Shown here one piece after another: positions 1 to 8,580 of a DNA stretch of 64,000 nt. Made by a program: the position numbers and the translations under genes. Numbering within the stretch: the stretch's first letter is position 1; every line of letters starts with the position of its first letter. The DNA is from an uncultured Roseateles sp. (GTDB lineage Bacteria; Pseudomonadota; Gammaproteobacteria; Burkholderiales; Burkholderiaceae_C). Under the pieces are notes generated by a model. That model worked only from the letters and a program-made list of their open reading frames with translations. It was not told where the DNA came from and did not search any database. Where the stretch lies: positions 1-64,000 of the forward strand of contig NZ_CAMFJS010000023.1 of the NCBI RefSeq assembly GCF_945956965.1, read 5' to 3'.

Positions 1-55
1 GGCGCCCTGCGGGCGTTTGCGCGAAGCGCAAGTTATGCGCGCTCAATGCGCGCAT
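1..55. repeat. Palindromic repeat unit, copy 1
   Basis: A 55-bp unit repeated exactly at 120-174. It consists of three back-to-back short hairpins: a 5-bp stem at 3-7/11-15, a 6-bp stem at 17-22/26-31 with a GAA loop, and an 8-bp stem at 35-42/48-55. It resembles REP/BIME-type extragenic palindromes rather than a terminator, as there is no T-run. It begins at the window edge, so it may extend further left. Confidence 0.8.
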
Positions 56-77
56 CAGTCCTGCACTTGTGACAACA

Positions 78-100
78 CTCACATCGCCTTGCGATGTGAG
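78..100. repeat. Perfect hairpin between the two palindromic repeat copies
   Basis: A perfect 10-bp stem (78-87 with 91-100) closed by a CTT loop, lying in the 64-bp spacer between the two copies of the 55-bp unit. It adds a fourth stem-loop to the cluster. Confidence 0.7.
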
Positions 101-119
101 CTGTTGCCGCAATCATTCG

Positions 120-174
120 GGCGCCCTGCGGGCGTTTGCGCGAAGCGCAAGTTATGCGCGCTCAATGCGCGCAT
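120..174. repeat. Palindromic repeat unit, copy 2, overlapping the folE2 3' end
   Basis: Identical over 55 bp to positions 1-55, with the same three stem-loops. The third hairpin (154-161/167-174) overlaps the folE2 stop codon (152-154 on the minus strand) and encodes the final residues ARIERA of FolE2, so the repeat has become part of the coding sequence. Confidence 0.8.
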
Positions 175-949
175 AAGCCGAATGGTTGTGAATCGACTCA
201 AAGTTCTCCACATCCACCGTGTAACGCCCAATCCGAGCGTCAGCATTCAGGCGCAAAGCGACATCGCGCACGAGGTCCTCGACGAACTTGGGGTTCTCGT
301 AAGCGTGCTCGGTGATCCACTTCTCATCGCTGCGCTTGAGCAGGGGCCAGATCTCGCTGGAAGCACTTTCCTCAGCGAAGCGCACCAGCTCTTGCCAGCT
401 GACTGCGGCCGCCTCAGCCATCTCGGCGCGGATGGTCACCAAAGAGCGCTGGTTGTGCGCGCCGTAGTCCGAGATTTCTTTGGAGCAAGGGCACAAGCTC
501 TTCACCGGCACGGCCACCTCGGCCCACACGGACGTGACACCAGCACGGGTCTCGGAGATCAAGGCACCTTGATAGTCCAGCAAGCTTTCGATGCCGGACA
601 CCGGCGCACGCTTGCGGATGAAGAAGGCAAAACGCACCTCGATGCGGCCTTCTTGCGCTTCCAGCTTGCTGAGCATCTGGCCGTGCAGCTCACGCAGCGA
701 GGCGGGCTCCAGTGGGGCCTTGAGCGCGTCCAGCCAGGCGACGAAGCGCGACATATGCGTGCCCTTCTTCTCGGCAGGCAGGGCCACGTCCAGGGTCCAG
801 GTGCCGACTGTCGGCTGGGCTTGCTTGCCCACCAGGACTTGCAAGGGATAGCGAACATCCTTCACGCCAACGCGTTGGATCATCAAATGGCGCTCATCGC
901 GCTCGCTCTGGGTATCGGGGATATGCAGGGCGCTGGTAACTTGGTTCAT
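152..949 (-). CDS. folE2: GTP cyclohydrolase FolE2 (type IB)
   Basis: 265-residue protein of the FolE2/GCYH-IB family, which converts GTP to 7,8-dihydroneopterin triphosphate, the first step toward folate. Family features seen are the central [13 protein letters not shown] segment, whose cysteines include the metal-binding one, and the near-terminal [10 protein letters not shown] motif. FolE2 enzymes work with metals other than zinc and often back up or replace FolE under zinc limitation; no Zur box was recognised here. The start is the ATG at 949. The last six residues (ARIERA) extend past the usual family end and are encoded by a palindromic repeat. It lies downstream of dxs on the same strand, but a terminator-like hairpin separates them, so it may have its own promoter. 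Confidence 0.95.
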   Translation of the reverse strand: MNQVTSALHIPDTQSERDERHLMIQRVGVKDVRYPLQVLVGKQAQPTVGTWTLDVALPAEKKGTHMSRFVAWLDALKAPLEPASLRELHGQMLSKLEAQEGRIEVRFAFFIRKRAPVSGIESLLDYQGALISETRAGVTSVWAEVAVPVKSLCPCSKEISDYGAHNQRSLVTIRAEMAEAAAVSWQELVRFAEESASSEIWPLLKRSDEKWITEHAYENPKFVEDLVRDVALRLNADARIGRYTVDVENFESIHNHSAYARIERA

Positions 950-983
950 GCGTAATTATCGACCGGCGGCCAAAAGCCGCATA

Positions 984-1014
984 AAAACAAGGCGGCGCTA
1001 AGTTTGCTAGCGCC
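984..1014 (-). terminator. Probable intrinsic terminator after dxs
   Basis: On the minus strand a 7-bp stem (994-1000 with 1008-1014) is followed by GCC and then TTGTTTTT. It lies 74 bp past the dxs stop and before folE2. The U-rich run is a few bases from the stem, so efficiency is uncertain. Confidence 0.5.
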
Positions 1015-1087
1015 TCAAAGATCCAGCGTAGAGACTAGGTCAGGTGCGCCGCCAGCCTGGCTAACAGGGGAGCAGCACGACCCTCCA

Positions 1088-3046
1088 TCATTGATTGGCA
1101 GCAGGACGCACCAGCGCCGGGCGGGCACCAAAACGCTTGAGAATCGATTGCTCAATACCCGCAGCATCCAAGCCACATTGGGCCATCAGCACACCGGCAT
1201 CGCCGTGCTCAATGAACTCGTCTGGCAAGCCCAGTTGCAAGACCGGCACATTCAGCCCGGCAGCCGCCAGGCTTTCCATCACGGCAGAGCCGGCGCCACC
1301 CATCAGGCAGCCCTCTTCCACCGTCACCAAGGCATCGTGGCTGCGCGCCAACTCAGCCACCAATTCATGGTCCAGCGGCTTGACGAAGCGCATATTCGCC
1401 ACCGTCGCGTCCAGACTTTCGCCCGCAGCCAAGGCGGGATATAGCACGGTGCCGAAGGCAAGAATGGCGATGCGCGGATTGCTTTGCGATAGGCCTGCAT
1501 TGGCGCCACTACGAGATACGGGCTTGCTGGAGCTACGGCGAATCTCGCCCTTGCCCCAAGCCTGGGCTTGCATTTCTTTTTGAACCGCCACGCCGGCACC
1601 GGCACCGCGCGGGTAACGCACCGTCACCGGCCCCTCATGCTGGAAAGCGGTGAACAAGGCCTGGCGGCATTCGTTCTCGTCAGCCGGAGTCAGCACCGCC
1701 ATATTGGGAATGCAGCGGGTGAAGGCGATGTCGTAATTGCCAGCATGGGTGGCGCCGTCGGCCCCCACCAGACCGGCACGGTCCAAGGCAAACACGACCG
1801 GCAGGTTCTGCAGCGCCACGTCATGCAGCATTTGGTCATAGGCACGCTGCAAGAAGGTGGAGTAGATCGCCACCACAGGCTTGAGCCCCTCGCAGGCCAG
1901 ACCGGCAGCGAAGGTCACCGCATGCTGCTCGGCAATGCCCACATCGTGATAGCGAGTCGGGAAGCGCTTGTGGAACTCCACCATGCCCGAACCTTCACGC
2001 ATGGCGGGCGTGATACCGACCAAGCGCTTGTCCTGCTCAGCCATATCGCAGAGCCACTCGCCGAAGACCTGGGTAAAGGTGGTCTTGGCCGGCGCCGTTG
2101 ATTTGACGAAACCCACGGCCGGATCGAACACGCCCGATGCCGCGTGGTACTTGACCGGGTCGGCCTCGGCCAGCTTGTAGCCCTGGCCCTTCTTGGTCAC
2201 GATGTGCAGGAACTGCGGGCCTTTTTTATCGCGCAGATTCTCCAGCGTGGGGATCAAGGCATCGAGGTCGTGACCATCGATGGGGCCGACATAGTTGAAG
2301 CCGAATTCTTCAAAAATGGTGCCGGGCACGACCATGCCCTTGGTGTGCTCTTCAAAGCGGCGGGCAAACTCGTACAGCGGGGTGTTCTTCAACACCGTCT
2401 TGGCACCCTCACGAGCGGCCGCGTAGAAGCTGCCGCTCATCAAGCGCGCCAAATATTTGTTCAGCGCGCCGACCGGGGGGCTGATCGACATATCGTTGTC
2501 GTTCAGGATCACCAACACATCGCCCATCAAGCCGCCGTGCGGCACGCCAGCGTTGTTGAGGGCCTCGAAGGCCATGCCGGCCGTCATTGACCCGTCACCA
2601 ATGATGGCCACTGCCTTGCGGTCTTCGCCCTTGATCTTGGCGGCCATGGCCATGCCGTGCGCGGCCGAAATCGAGGTCGAGGAGTGGCCGGTGCCGAAGG
2701 TGTCGTATTCGCTTTCATCGCGGCGCGGAAAGCCACTGACGCCCCCCAATTGGCGCAGCGTGGACATCTGATCACGGCGGCCTGTCAAGACCTTGTGCGG
2801 ATAGGTCTGGTGGCCCACGTCCCAGACCAGGCGGTCATGCGGCGTGTTGAACACGTAATGCAGGGCGACAGTCAGTTCTACCGCCCCCAAATTGGAGCCC
2901 AGATGCCCACCGACTTTGGAGCGCGACACCGTGTCAAGCACGTAGGCGCGCAACTCACCGGCCAATTTGACCAGTTCCGTGCGCGGCAGGCGGCGCAAAT
3001 CAGCCGGGCTGTTGATCGTCTGCAGGAGGGAATAGCTAGAGGTCAT
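1088..3046 (-). CDS. dxs: 1-deoxy-D-xylulose-5-phosphate synthase
   Basis: 652-residue thiamine-diphosphate enzyme that condenses pyruvate and glyceraldehyde 3-phosphate to DXP, entering the MEP isoprenoid pathway and also feeding thiamine and pyridoxal synthesis. Seen: the N-terminal [13 protein letters not shown] segment, the TPP/Mg site [16 protein letters not shown] near residue 150, the pyrimidine-domain stretch [15 protein letters not shown], and a transketolase C-terminal domain. An insertion of roughly 18 residues rich in Ser, Asn and Gly ([19 protein letters not shown]) sits between the pyrimidine and C-terminal domains and probably explains the slightly greater length. It lies 38 bp after ispA in the xseB-ispA-dxs operon. 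Confidence 0.97.
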   Translation of the reverse strand: MTSSYSLLQTINSPADLRRLPRTELVKLAGELRAYVLDTVSRSKVGGHLGSNLGAVELTVALHYVFNTPHDRLVWDVGHQTYPHKVLTGRRDQMSTLRQLGGVSGFPRRDESEYDTFGTGHSSTSISAAHGMAMAAKIKGEDRKAVAIIGDGSMTAGMAFEALNNAGVPHGGLMGDVLVILNDNDMSISPPVGALNKYLARLMSGSFYAAAREGAKTVLKNTPLYEFARRFEEHTKGMVVPGTIFEEFGFNYVGPIDGHDLDALIPTLENLRDKKGPQFLHIVTKKGQGYKLAEADPVKYHAASGVFDPAVGFVKSTAPAKTTFTQVFGEWLCDMAEQDKRLVGITPAMREGSGMVEFHKRFPTRYHDVGIAEQHAVTFAAGLACEGLKPVVAIYSTFLQRAYDQMLHDVALQNLPVVFALDRAGLVGADGATHAGNYDIAFTRCIPNMAVLTPADENECRQALFTAFQHEGPVTVRYPRGAGAGVAVQKEMQAQAWGKGEIRRSSSKPVSRSGANAGLSQSNPRIAILAFGTVLYPALAAGESLDATVANMRFVKPLDHELVAELARSHDALVTVEEGCLMGGAGSAVMESLAAAGLNVPVLQLGLPDEFIEHGDAGVLMAQCGLDAAGIEQSILKRFGARPALVRPAANQ

Positions 3047-3084
3047 TGCGGATCTATTCGGAGTCTCGGGAATGACACAGTCGT

Positions 3085-3999
3085 TCAGTGCTGGCGCTCA
3101 ACCACCATATCGGCCAGCATGCTGAGCCAAGCCGTATGGGTCAAACCGCTCTCCAACAAGGCCTTGTGGGCCTGTGCGCGAAGTTGCTCGGCCAACTCAC
3201 GGGCATGTTCCATACCCATCACGCTGACATAAGTCGGCTTATTGGCTTCCTGATCTTTGCCTGCGGTCTTGCCCAGTACGGCGGAATCCTGAGTGACGTC
3301 CAAGATGTCATCCACCACCTGGAATGCTAGGCCCAGGGCCGAGCCGTATTCGGCCAAGGCCGCAGTGGCTTGCGCCGAGGCTTGGCCACAAGCCGCGCCC
3401 ATCATCACGCTGGCCTGCAGGAGCACGCCAGTCTTGCGGCGATGCATATCGCGCAACGTGCACTCATCCAATTGCTGACCAACGCTGGCCAAATCAATGG
3501 CTTGGCCTCCGGCCATGCCGGCATGGCCAGCAGAGCGAGCCAGCAAAGAGCAAAGCCGCGCTTGCAGGGCTGGCGGCATGGCGCTGTCCAGGGCACAAGG
3601 CGTCAGCACCTCAAAAGCCAGGGCTTGCATCGCGTCGCCCGCCAGCATGGCCTGGGCCTCGCCAAACTTGACATGAGCGGTCGGCTTGCCGCGTCGCAGG
3701 ACATCGTCGTCCATGCAGGGCATATCGTCATGCACCAGGGAATAGGCGTGAATCAACTCCACCGCACAAGCGGCCCGCATCGCGGCTTCGGTATCGCCGC
3801 GAACCGCGTCGCAAGCGGCCAAAACCAGCAGGGGGCGCAAGCGCTTGCCGCCATCGAGCACCGCATAACGCATGGCCTCGCCGAGACCCGCGGGCGAGTC
3901 GATCGGCACGAAGCGATCCAAAGCCTGTTCACACGCAGCCAGTGAGCGCTGCATCCATTGTTCAAAAATACCTGCGTCCACGCTCAGGAATCTCCCCAT
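3085..3999 (-). CDS. ispA: Polyprenyl (farnesyl/geranyl) diphosphate synthase
   Basis: 304-residue trans-prenyltransferase. The first aspartate-rich motif DDMPCMDDD (about residues 92-100) and the second, DDILD (about residue 231), bind Mg-diphosphate. With dxs next to it, the expected role is condensing IPP with DMAPP/GPP to make FPP for undecaprenyl and quinone chains. The ATG at 3999 lies inside the end of xseB, giving a 16-bp overlap and probable translational coupling. The family assignment is firm; the exact chain length made (C10, C15 or C20) cannot be read from the sequence. Confidence 0.94.
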   Translation of the reverse strand: MGRFLSVDAGIFEQWMQRSLAACEQALDRFVPIDSPAGLGEAMRYAVLDGGKRLRPLLVLAACDAVRGDTEAAMRAACAVELIHAYSLVHDDMPCMDDDVLRRGKPTAHVKFGEAQAMLAGDAMQALAFEVLTPCALDSAMPPALQARLCSLLARSAGHAGMAGGQAIDLASVGQQLDECTLRDMHRRKTGVLLQASVMMGAACGQASAQATAALAEYGSALGLAFQVVDDILDVTQDSAVLGKTAGKDQEANKPTYVSVMGMEHARELAEQLRAQAHKALLESGLTHTAWLSMLADMVVERQH

Positions 4000-4235
4000 T
4001 GTTTCAATCCCTCACCCTCCAGCACCTTGACTTGTTGTTCTACGGCCTGAAGGCGAGCACGGCAAAATCCGAGCAATTCAGCGCCTCTTCGGTAACTCTC
4101 AAGTAACTGATCCAGCGGCAACTGGCCCGCCTCCATGCCCATGACCAAGCGTTCCAACTCGGCAAGCGCCTGCTCATAGCTAGGCGCCACCGCTTCGGCA
4201 GACGCATTTTTGGTGGTTTGACTTGATTTAGGCAT
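3984..4235 (-). CDS. xseB: Exodeoxyribonuclease VII small subunit
   Basis: 83 residues, a normal size for XseB. The core [12 protein letters not shown]...[17 protein letters not shown] is the helical-hairpin signature of the subunit that coats the extended helices of XseA, forming the ExoVII nuclease for single-stranded DNA. The N-terminal 18 residues are low-complexity and poorly conserved in the family. It is first in the xseB-ispA-dxs operon, as in many proteobacteria. xseA is not in the window. Confidence 0.93.
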   Translation of the reverse strand: MPKSSQTTKNASAEAVAPSYEQALAELERLVMGMEAGQLPLDQLLESYRRGAELLGFCRARLQAVEQQVKVLEGEGLKQWGDS

Positions 4236-4700
4236 AACGGTAGGCGAAAACGCGGATTGTAGTCAGTGCAACTACGGAGGTTGTCATCCAAGTACCACGC
4301 CCTCGCGGGGGGGGTTACTTGACAAGGCGCCCGACTTACGACTGTCAACAGGTACAATCCCCGGCTCGCGGCAGGCGAGGCAAGGCGGGAGGCGATGCGA
4401 ATGCATCGGCAAAGACGATGGCTTCAAGCAGGTTGTCAATGGGGCGGTTTGATCAGGACTGGATCCTGCGGGAATTGTCCTCATATGAGAATCGTCAGCA
4501 GGCCGGTTTGCGCTCAAACATCCTCACTTCTTGCGACGCGGCCATGCTCCCACGGCCGCAATTCAGCCACGCCGGCATGACGAATTGTCACTAGTGCCGG
4601 TTATTTGTTTCACACCCGACGTCCGGGCCGTCATGCTTCTCTGGCCAATTCAATTGGTTTGAGCGGCTGACTATTGGTTTCTTGGAGACCCACTTGGATC
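4236..4700. other. Divergent intergenic region between xseB and the Rieske oxygenase gene
   Basis: 465 bp without a convincing gene. It must hold the promoters of the xseB-ispA-dxs operon (minus) and of the oxygenase (plus). A TACAAT element on the minus strand (4256-4261), about 20 bp from the xseB start, is a possible -10, but no good -35 is seen. A 13-bp palindrome CCAATTcAATTGG (4645-4657), about 45 bp before the oxygenase start, looks operator-like; the binding protein is unknown. Confidence 0.4.
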
Positions 4701-5813
4701 ATGTCCGACCTGAGTATTTCCCTCGCGGCTCTTGAACGCAGCGATACGCAGCTGCCTGTTTCCTCCTATTTCGACGAGGAGCTGTTCCGCAAGGAACAGG
4801 ATGTCATCTTCAAACTTGGGCCGCGCTACCTCGGACACGCGCTGGCGGTGCCCGAGGTCGGCGATTACTACGCGCTGCCGCAGGAACAAGAAGGTCGGGC
4901 CCTGGTGCGCACGCCGCAAGGGCTGGAACTGATCTCCAATGTTTGCCGCCACCGCCAGGCGGTGATGCTGCGTGGGCGTGGCAATACCCGCAGCAATATC
5001 GTCTGCCCCTTGCACCGCTGGACTTACGACCTCAAAGGCGAGTTGATTGGTGCGCCGCATTTCGACCACGACCCCTGTCTGAACCTGAAACGCTATGAGT
5101 TACAGGAATGGAACGGGCTTTTGTTCGAAGCCAATGGCCACGATGTCGCCAGCCATTTGAAATCGCTAGGCCCCAAGGCCGAGCTGGATTTCAGCGGCTA
5201 TGTGCTGGACAAGGTCCATGTGCATGAGTGCGACTACAACTGGAAGACCTTCATCGAGGTCTATCTGGAGGACTATCACGTCGGCCCCTTCCACCCTGGC
5301 CTGGGCCACTTCGTCACCTGCGATGACCTGGCCTGGGAATTTGGCCGCAACCATTCGGTGCAGACCGTGGGCATCCACAAGGATTTGGCCAAGCCCGGCT
5401 CGGCCATTTACCAACGCTGGCATGAGCAGGTGCTCAAGTTCCGCGGCGGCGAGCCACCCAAGGCAGGTGCCATCTGGCTGACCTACTACCCGCACATCAT
5501 GGTGGAGTGGTATCCGCATGTGCTGGTGGTGTCGACCCTGTTCCCGCAAGGTACGCAGAAAACGGCCAATATCGTCGAGTTCTACTACCCCGAGGAAATC
5601 GCCGCCTTCGAACGCGACTTTGTCGAAGCCCATCAGGCCGCCTATATGGAGACCTGCATCGAAGACGACGAGATCGCCCTGCGCATGGATGCCGGCCGCA
5701 AGGCCTTGATGCTGCGCGGTGACAATGAAGTCGGCCCCTACCAAAGCCCGATGGAAGACGGCATGCAGCACTTCCACGAGTGGTATCGGCGCGAGATGAA
5801 GCTGGGACGCTAA
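4701..5813 (+). CDS. Rieske-type aromatic ring-hydroxylating oxygenase, alpha subunit
   Basis: 370-residue oxygenase component. The Rieske [2Fe-2S] ligands are visible as C-R-H followed 17 residues later by C-P-L-H (CPLHRW), about residues 84-106. The catalytic mononuclear iron site is marked by EDYHVGPFHPGL, which supplies the two histidines. The family uses dioxygen and electrons from a partner reductase to hydroxylate aromatic or N-methyl substrates; the substrate here is unknown. No beta subunit, ferredoxin or reductase gene lies nearby. I chose the ATG at 4701 (MSDLSISL), preceded by GGAGA, over a UUG 27 bp upstream. Divergent from xseB. Confidence 0.88.
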   Translation: MSDLSISLAALERSDTQLPVSSYFDEELFRKEQDVIFKLGPRYLGHALAVPEVGDYYALPQEQEGRALVRTPQGLELISNVCRHRQAVMLRGRGNTRSNIVCPLHRWTYDLKGELIGAPHFDHDPCLNLKRYELQEWNGLLFEANGHDVASHLKSLGPKAELDFSGYVLDKVHVHECDYNWKTFIEVYLEDYHVGPFHPGLGHFVTCDDLAWEFGRNHSVQTVGIHKDLAKPGSAIYQRWHEQVLKFRGGEPPKAGAIWLTYYPHIMVEWYPHVLVVSTLFPQGTQKTANIVEFYYPEEIAAFERDFVEAHQAAYMETCIEDDEIALRMDAGRKALMLRGDNEVGPYQSPMEDGMQHFHEWYRREMKLGR

Positions 5814-5895
5814 GCCTCAAGCTCAATCACGACGCAGTCAGCGAGCACGCCAGCCAAGCGCCCCAGAAGCCAAACGTCAGCAACAGGACCCCAGC

Positions 5896-6777
5896 ATGAG
5901 CCCCGTTTTCCAGACCTTAATCACCGTGTCGGAATTGCAGGGCCTGCTGGCTCAAGCCGAGGCGAATGGCAGTGCGGCACCCTTGCTAATCGACGTCAGC
6001 TTCGACCTCGCAGATCCGGCCGCGGGTGAGCGCGCTTACCGCAGCGGCCACCTGCCCGGCGCTCACTATTTGCACCTGGACCGCGACCTCAGCGGCGCGA
6101 AGAGCGGCAGCAATGGCCGCCACCCCCTGCCCGAGCGCCTGACCTTCGCGCAGAAAATGGCCGATCTGGGCCTGTGCGCCGGCCGCCAAGTGGTAGTTTA
6201 CGACGCCCAAGGCAGCATGTATGCGGCACGGCTGTGGTGGATGTTGCGCTGGCTTGGCCATTCGGCGGTGGCCGTGCTGGACGGCGGCCTCAGCGCCTGG
6301 TTGAGCGCGCCCCATGACGGCAAGACGAGTGCCAGCAGCGACAGCATCCCTGTGCCCTGCCCCGCCACGTTCCAAGCCTCCGAATCACTGGTCAGCAGCA
6401 TTGACGCCGATGCACTGCAAGCCCAACTCGGCATGATCCGCCTCATTGATGCGCGCGCACCCGAGCGCTTCCGGGGCGAGGTGGAGCCGCTTGATGCCAA
6501 GGCGGGCCACATTCCCGGTGCCAGCAACCGCCTGTTCAAGAACAATCTGGCGGCGGACGGTCTGCACTTCAAGCCCGCCGCGCAGTTGCGCGAGGAATTC
6601 CTGGCCTTGCTCGGTGCCTACCCAGCGGATCAGGTCGTGCACCAGTGCGGCTCCGGCGTTACCGCCTGCCACAACCTGCTGGCCATGAGCCATGCCGGCC
6701 TGCCCGGCGCCAAGCTCTACCCGGGCTCCTGGAGCGAATGGTCTGCCAACCCGCTGCGCCCCATCGCGACGGCTTGA
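5896..6777 (+). CDS. Sulfurtransferase (3-mercaptopyruvate/thiosulfate type, two rhodanese domains)
   Basis: 293 residues with two rhodanese domains. The N-terminal domain has the usual ERAYRSGHLPGAHYLHLDRDL and is catalytically silent. The C-terminal domain carries the active loop CGSGVTA, with the persulfide-forming cysteine. The CG[SA]GVT loop is typical of 3-mercaptopyruvate sulfurtransferases (SseA-like), which transfer sulfane sulfur to cyanide or thiols; substrate preference from the loop alone is an inference. It starts 82 bp after the Rieske gene on the same strand and may be cotranscribed. A perfect stem-loop lies just past its end. Confidence 0.88.
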   Translation: MSPVFQTLITVSELQGLLAQAEANGSAAPLLIDVSFDLADPAAGERAYRSGHLPGAHYLHLDRDLSGAKSGSNGRHPLPERLTFAQKMADLGLCAGRQVVVYDAQGSMYAARLWWMLRWLGHSAVAVLDGGLSAWLSAPHDGKTSASSDSIPVPCPATFQASESLVSSIDADALQAQLGMIRLIDARAPERFRGEVEPLDAKAGHIPGASNRLFKNNLAADGLHFKPAAQLREEFLALLGAYPADQVVHQCGSGVTACHNLLAMSHAGLPGAKLYPGSWSEWSANPLRPIATA

Positions 6778-6812
6778 CGCACTCCCCTTCGAGCTTGATT
6801 TAGCGCAAGATG

Positions 6813-6837
6813 CAGTTTGGCCGCGCAGGCCAAACTG
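6813..6837. terminator. Perfect 10-bp stem-loop after the sulfurtransferase gene
   Basis: CAGTTTGGCC (6813-6822) and its exact complement (6828-6837) flank the loop GCGCA, 36 bp past the sulfurtransferase stop. There is no T-run, so it is either a weak or Rho-assisted terminator or a 3'-stabilising hairpin. Confidence 0.45.
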
Positions 6838-6905
6838 AACGCTATCGGCCAAGCCTAAACCGCTGCGCTTGATGCCATCTCATCACGCCAAGGAGGATCC
6901 AAACC

Positions 6906-7340
6906 ATGTTCAAACGCATTCTTGTCCCGACCGACGGTTCCGAAATCAGCACCAAGGCGCTGAACACCGCCATCGGCTTGGCACGCATTCACGGCGCCAA
7001 GCTTTTCGCCCTGAGCGTGAAAGAACCCTTCCCCTACAGCGCCGTCTCGGAAATGCAGCCGACACCGCCGCAAGAGTTCTTTGATGCGCAAGAGCGCATC
7101 GCCAGCGCTCGCGTCAAAGCGGCTTTGGAGCTGGCCGCCGCGGCCGATGTGCAATGCGAAGGCTTCACCGTCGAAGCCCTGCACGCCTGGGAAGCCATCA
7201 TCGAGTATGTGGCCGACAATCAATGCGATCTGGTCGTCATGGCCTCCCATGGCCGCCGCGGCGTGCAAGCCCTGCTGCTGGGCAGCGAGACCCAGAAAGT
7301 GTTGACCCACTGCACCACGCCGGTGTTGGTGGTGCGCTGA
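6906..7340 (+). CDS. Universal stress protein (UspA family)
   Basis: 144-residue single-domain Usp. It begins MFKRILVPTDGSEIS, the usual first strand and nucleotide-contacting Asp. It ends with the ATP-binding loop MASHGRRG followed nine residues after the HG glycine by GS, then TPVLVVR. The canonical G-x2-G-x9-G(S/T) motif is present with Ala in the first Gly position, a common variant, so it probably binds ATP. A very strong ribosome site AAGGAGGA (6890-6897) precedes the ATG, suggesting high expression. Cytoplasmic stress-survival role; specific ligand unknown. Confidence 0.93.
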   Translation: MFKRILVPTDGSEISTKALNTAIGLARIHGAKLFALSVKEPFPYSAVSEMQPTPPQEFFDAQERIASARVKAALELAAAADVQCEGFTVEALHAWEAIIEYVADNQCDLVVMASHGRRGVQALLLGSETQKVLTHCTTPVLVVR

Positions 7341-7371
7341 CCGAGCGACTGCTCGAATCAGCCCTTGCGGC

Positions 7372-8151
7372 TCAGTGGTCGTGCGCTGAAACAGCCACGA
7401 CCACGACAACCAAGCCGATGCCCACCGCCAACCAGGCCAGTTGCGCGACCGTTTCGCGCCAAGGCAGGCGGCGCTGCAATTGCGGAATCAAGTCCGCCAC
7501 CGCCACATAGACAAAGCTGCTACTGGCCGCGACCAGCAAGTAGGGGAACAAGCTTTCCCACGGGCCCACGACAAAATAGCCCACCACCCCGCCCAACACC
7601 GCTGCCAAACCTGAAATGGCATTGAAGAGCAGCGCCTTGGAGCGCGAGAAGCCGGCATTGAGCAGCACGATGTAGTCGCCCACCTCTTGCGGGATTTCGT
7701 GCGCAATGATGGCCAGCGAGGTCACCACACCCAGATGCGGGTCAGCCAAAAAGGCGGCCGCGATGATGATGCCGTCGCAGAAATTGTGGATGCTGTCGCC
7801 GACCAACACACTCAGGCCACCGCGCCCCGCTTGCTCGGCATCGAAGTGATGATGGTGATGGTGGCCGTCGCCCTCGTGATGGTGGTTGTGGCGGTACAAC
7901 TCCACCTTCTCCAGCAAGAAAAAGAACATCAAACCGCCCAGCAGCACCATGAAGAGCGCATGCGGGCTGGCCTTGCTCTCGAAGGCCTCGGGCAAGACGT
8001 GCAGCAAGGCCGTGCTCAGCAGCACACCGGTGGATAAACTCACCAGGTTCTTGACGATGCGGCTCAACAGGCTAACGGTCAGGCTCGCCGCAATCAAGAC
8101 GGAGAGCAAGCCGCCGGCGAAGGTGGCCAGCACGATATAAAAAAGAGTCAT
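7372..8151 (-). CDS. ZIP-family divalent metal transporter
   Basis: 259-residue membrane protein with about eight transmembrane helices. Diagnostic ZIP motifs are HNFCDGIIIAAAF in TM4 and HEIPQEVGD in TM5, which form the metal path. The cytoplasmic loop between TM3 and TM4 is very histidine-rich (two runs of three and six His), a metal-sensing or buffering feature of ZIPs. Expected substrate Zn, possibly Fe or Mn; direction is normally into the cytoplasm. The first plausible start is the ATG at 8151, preceded by GGAAA; a UUG immediately upstream is less likely. A strong intrinsic terminator lies in its 5' leader. Confidence 0.92.
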   Translation of the reverse strand: MTLFYIVLATFAGGLLSVLIAASLTVSLLSRIVKNLVSLSTGVLLSTALLHVLPEAFESKASPHALFMVLLGGLMFFFLLEKVELYRHNHHHEGDGHHHHHHFDAEQAGRGGLSVLVGDSIHNFCDGIIIAAAFLADPHLGVVTSLAIIAHEIPQEVGDYIVLLNAGFSRSKALLFNAISGLAAVLGGVVGYFVVGPWESLFPYLLVAASSSFVYVAVADLIPQLQRRLPWRETVAQLAWLAVGIGLVVVVVAVSAHDH

Positions 8152-8175
8152 CAAGTTTCCGTTGCGCGGCAGACC

Positions 8176-8206
8176 AAAAACAAACCGCGCCCAAGGTCGG
8201 CGCGGT
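8176..8206 (-). terminator. Intrinsic terminator in the 5' leader of the ZIP transporter
   Basis: On the minus strand a perfect 8-bp G+C-rich stem (8199-8206 with 8184-8191, 7-nt loop) is followed directly by TTTGTTTTT. It lies only about 25-55 nt before the ZIP start codon and points toward that gene. There is no minus-strand gene upstream for it to end, because ppx diverges. It is therefore likely an attenuator, or the end of a small RNA. Confidence 0.7.
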
Positions 8207-8580
8207 CTGGCTCAGCATGCAGCACTGCTACTTCATCTACAACAAACATCGGCGCCAGACCCGCGTTTCCGCCTGGCCTGCTTGCTCCCATCCTTGGCCA
8301 CCTCCTGGCGCAAGCTGGGTCGGGCATCTGCGCTGAAGACCTGCGGCTCAGCGCACACGATGGCGCCCTCAACAATGCCTTCAACACAGCCCTCATCTTA
8401 TCAACCGTGTCAATAGCCCTGCACTGACGCCGGCTGGCATCCGCTCAAGCGCCCTCGGCAGCCTGAATCGCGTCGATCAGATTCAGCGCGCTGCGCCAAG
8501 GCGTTGCTTTTCAGCCGCCGAGCACCAAGGCCAGGCCTTCCGTCACGCCCATGCCCAAGTTTGCCGCGACAATCGCCCGC
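8207..8580. other. Divergent leader region between ZIP transporter and ppx
   Basis: About 370 bp with no confident gene. It should contain the promoters for ppx (plus) and for the ZIP leader (minus). On the minus strand TTGACA occurs at 8408-8413 without a good -10 at standard spacing. A CAGACC/GGTCTG pair flanks the leader terminator on the minus strand and could offer an alternative fold. No known riboswitch was recognised by eye. Confidence 0.3.

Noticed and set aside
7840-7900. Simple-sequence (ATG/GTG-like) repeat in the ZIP gene as a phase-variation tract
   Set aside because: It simply encodes the His-rich loop; codons are mixed CAC/CAT and there is no out-of-frame unit.
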